64,000 nt of DNA. Origin: Tanypteryx hageni (taxonomy: Eukaryota > Arthropoda > Insecta > Odonata > Petaluridae). Of the stretch, positions 60,908 to 64,000 are shown one piece after another. A model generated the notes under the pieces. It was not told the origin of the DNA. It saw only the letters and a program-made list of their open reading frames with translations, and made no database searches. The position numbers were made by a program, and so were the translations under genes. Every line of letters begins with the position of its first letter. Position 1 is the first letter of the stretch. Where the stretch lies: contig CM054113.1 in NCBI GenBank assembly GCA_028673005.1, positions 42,350,117 to 42,414,116 of the forward strand. Direction: 5' to 3'.

Positions 60908-63900
60908 GTTATTATTTATTTATAATTAAATATCAACTCTTGATCAGTTATATTTTTAAACGTTGCATAAACAAGAGATGCTACTGACAATTTCGATTGG
61001 TAAACAAAAACAGCTTTAATTTATACCACAAAAATAATTTTCACTTCCAGTTAATAGTTAAGACTTTCGAAAAATCCTTCTCACATAAATGCATTCTTAG
61101 TTAACTGAACGAGCCGTAACTTTTGCATCAATGCATGATCGCAGCGTAATGAGAAGAAAAACAACAGGGTAAAATGCATAGGTTTCGTTGTTTATAAACA
61201 TTCAATTGTGGTCAACGGTCGGCAATTTCCACCAGCCATCGACGGACGCGAAAGATTAAAGCAGACAGGTTAAATCAAGATTCGTTATAACAGAATCTAA
61301 TCGAAGAAGCAATCGGGGAAAAACAATGCGAGGATTCAAAAGACAAGAGAAAGAGATAATAGTTTCATCATCTTCTTCGACATCGAGATTGCGGTATCCA
61401 ATCCTAGCGTCTTAAAAAAAATACTTAATAATTGCCTACGAGAGAAATTCAGGAAATCTCGCAATGATAAACGCGTGGCAAGGCTGAGATGAGAAAAATG
61501 AAAGTCGCCAAAGCGCCACATTTCCGAGAGAGGAGGCGGATGGAAAGATCGCGGACGGAGTTTTGACGGAATCGGGCGTAACTCGCGAGAAAAAAATATC
61601 AAGCCATAATTTCTCAAATTCAAAAGTTTCTAAGCACGGTAAGTTTCACGGCACCAAAAACTCATCATCGGCAGGTGAAACTTTATCACCGTTTTCTAAT
61701 AAATCCCAATAAAATTCATATCCAATTTGCGACTTTATGATGAGTTTTTTTGCCGTAAGACGTTCAAGAACATAGTCAGCCGCCGACTATTTTTTCCCTT
61801 CAGGTCAAGGTGAGCGAGCACGATTGCAACACGGTGGCTGGATAAAAACAAAAGGATAACGTACGTGGGGAATGTCTAATATTTAAGCGTCGGTGATCAA
61901 CTCATTCCGCGCTTCATGTTAAGTGGCCCTATTCAAACAATGAAATATTCATACACACACTCCTACGCACACATATAAACACACAAACAAACGCCGTCGT
62001 GAGCGTTATATGCTATTTATTCCGAGTATTTCAGTCAGTCCACAAAATCTTTTTAATTTTTCCCTATGGGAAACTTCTTCTTAAAAACATTTTTTATGTT
62101 TAAATACAATTACATTTAGACTTATCTACGCATTTATGCAATTAGCTATTGTTCGTTTATAAGCAGCACTAAAGGCCAGTAACCTTGAGCAACAAATTTG
62201 ACAATAAAGAAAATCCCGCGAGTTTCTACCGAGCTCCTTCTCTCCATTCAAGACTGTGGATGCCATAGTTAAATACTAAATACAAAAATAAATATAAAAC
62301 CAGCATAAGAAGAATAGCGCCACGCCAATATGGAGAATATTTGTAAAGCTAATATTGAGAGATTATAAACCTGTCAAAATATTATTCTCAAGTAACCGAC
62401 AATCGAAATAAGTTTTACTCTAATAATATAACTAACTAAATAATAAAATATTACAAAAAACTAAAATGCTAACTATAAAATTATTTGAAAACAAGCAAAA
62501 ATATTAACGCTTTAGTAAAATGATCTAAAGAATTTGAAGAAAAATGAAATAAGAATTTTAAGTTACTCTATAAAAAATTACTCCAGTTAATACAAACTTT
62601 GTAAATAACGCAAATTAAAATCTTTCAAATGTATGCACCTATTGATGTAAGTTAATTTTAGTCTTAAAATATAATATATTTTTTAAAAATTTCCTTTACA
62701 AAAATATAACATTATAAAAAATGTCATAACAATAAATATTATGTTAAATCCATGTAAATCCCCACTACAAAGAGTCCGCGTGTTAAGCAATTATTGTTAA
62801 TATTCTCAAGTAAACATATATTTAGTCATCGAGTAAAATGTAGCCTTAATACTGCCAATGAAGTCTTTTGCAAATTACAAAGAAAAAACATTTGAATCTC
62901 CTATGAGTTGAAACGAACTACAAAAAAGAAAGTCGCGTGAATCTCCGTGCAAAATTTAACACGGAATTTCTCCCCCTGAAAAAAGTAATCACTGCGGTGT
63001 CGCAAGAGAAAACAATGTAGCCGCGAAAATCTCCGACCGCTTTCTTCCCGAAATCTGATTTCGCGCCGTAGATGGAGGTATTGGGTTTAATCCACGAAAC
63101 ACGCCGATTTCTCTGTGAAGTGGTACACTACTCTCTTTTTCTTCAGACGGGATAAATATTTATGCAAATGGACTCATGACAACTCCACCTCCTCCTGATG
63201 TATGCATCTATTCCACTCACTATTCACCGAAGACTTTCTCCTTGCGATTAAACCTTTCACGTTTGCTCTTCTCTTCCCTTAACTTCCGTTGACAATCTGC
63301 CTTGGCGACCAATGACGTGGACTGAATCGTTGTGGTTACATATTCCGAGATGATGCGACAAGTTTTTTTTATGATTACAAAATTTGTATCGCGTGACACT
63401 TTCAGGAAGTCGGGAAGAGCGGATTTTATGAAGCTACGCATCATGTAATGCGTTGGCTTAAGATGAAAGAACTTTTTTATATAAGTATTCAATTTTGCAA
63501 TGCGATTTTTTGTATTTGAGAATGGAGACAGCTTTTAAATAATTATTTGAAGTTTGACTTTGAACAGAGGAATTTTAGTGAATTACATTTTATAAAGTAA
63601 TAAAATAGCTTTGCGTTCATTTTGTTCGCGTATACATGAATCTGAACTAAAGCTAACAATCGAATTTGAATTCAATATATATAAATATATGAATTTCGCA
63701 TAAAGTTTTCTTTAAAGTCAATAGTGATTATTTTTAAGGACAATTTCATTTGAATCTACTCCTTTTAATCGTTAAACTTATTTTAATTGGAAAAAGACTA
63801 TTATAAGACTAAAATAACTACATTTGCCGAGACTATTTCGTACATTGCTGAATTGGATAATTATAATGACTTTAAGTGTAGAAAATTAAATTCTGTGTAT

Positions 63901-64000
63901 TTAATTTACGATATAACTTGAAAATATCATACGAAAACTTCGATAAAGGAGCTATTTTAAAATTTTAACTTATAACACGCAATATTTTACAATTGACGCC
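60908..64000. other. non-coding, AT-rich, no gene recognised
   Basis: Stop-dense in all frames. Minus-strand frames at 61336-61623 and 63220-63492 (95 and 90 codons) match nothing I recognise. CA/CACA-rich bases at 61952-61990. No repeats with definable ends. Confidence 0.5.

Overview
This is eukaryotic nuclear DNA, most likely from an arthropod and probably an insect. There is no dense coding, no operons and no ribosome-binding-site-led gene order. It is mostly AT-rich non-coding sequence with long dinucleotide microsatellites, GC-rich and purine/pyrimidine-rich islands and many small transposable elements. The only exon I can support, at 20852-20986 on the minus strand, encodes a segment of a dual oxidase maturation factor (DUOXA; Drosophila moladietz, mol), and its residues look arthropod-like. 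I found no other exon of this gene, so the working view is that the window is two very large introns around one exon: at least 20.8 kb downstream and up to 43 kb upstream in gene direction. That is inference; part of the flanks could be intergenic.

Layout. 1-9.4 kb: non-coding sequence with a Penelope-like inverted repeat between two long TA tracts (1.5-2.05 kb) and an 81-bp GA tract (3.4 kb). 9.4-11.3 kb: two hAT-type elements, the larger carrying a nested tRNA-derived SINE. 13.7 kb: a possible SINE relic. 14.8-15.7 kb: a GC-rich island with a C/T minisatellite. 20.85 kb: the DUOXA exon. 22.6-23.6 kb: a purine-rich tract. 24.4 kb: a decayed mariner-like transposase end. 28.2-30.3 kb: a hAT cluster, including one element carrying a fold-back tRNA SINE with two opposed tRNA-like halves. 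45.4 kb: a long-hairpin MITE. 46.6-47.4 kb: a decayed hAT-like element. 47.8 kb: a CT/TA/TG compound microsatellite. 48.9-49.7 kb: a GC-rich island. 51.9-52.4 kb: a hAT MITE of the 'CAGAGGTCTCAAACT' type. 55.1-55.6 kb: a pogo/Tigger-like MITE. 57.5-59.1 kb: two diverged tandem arrays, the first with a 145-147 bp period and a Helitron-like 3' hairpin. 59.7-60.9 kb: a GC-rich island with an 18-G run. 60.9-64 kb: AT-rich sequence with nothing recognised.

The genes do not form a system. DUOXA escorts dual oxidase (DUOX) out of the ER to make hydrogen peroxide for gut immunity and cuticle cross-linking; everything else recognised here is repeat biology. The most striking structures are the fold-back tRNA SINE family (two copies, each with its own 14-15 bp target-site duplication, each nested in a hAT element), the Penelope-like palindrome with hammerhead-ribozyme-like core strings, and the nucleosome-length tandem repeat. 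No virus, CRISPR array, rRNA or functional tRNA gene was recognised.
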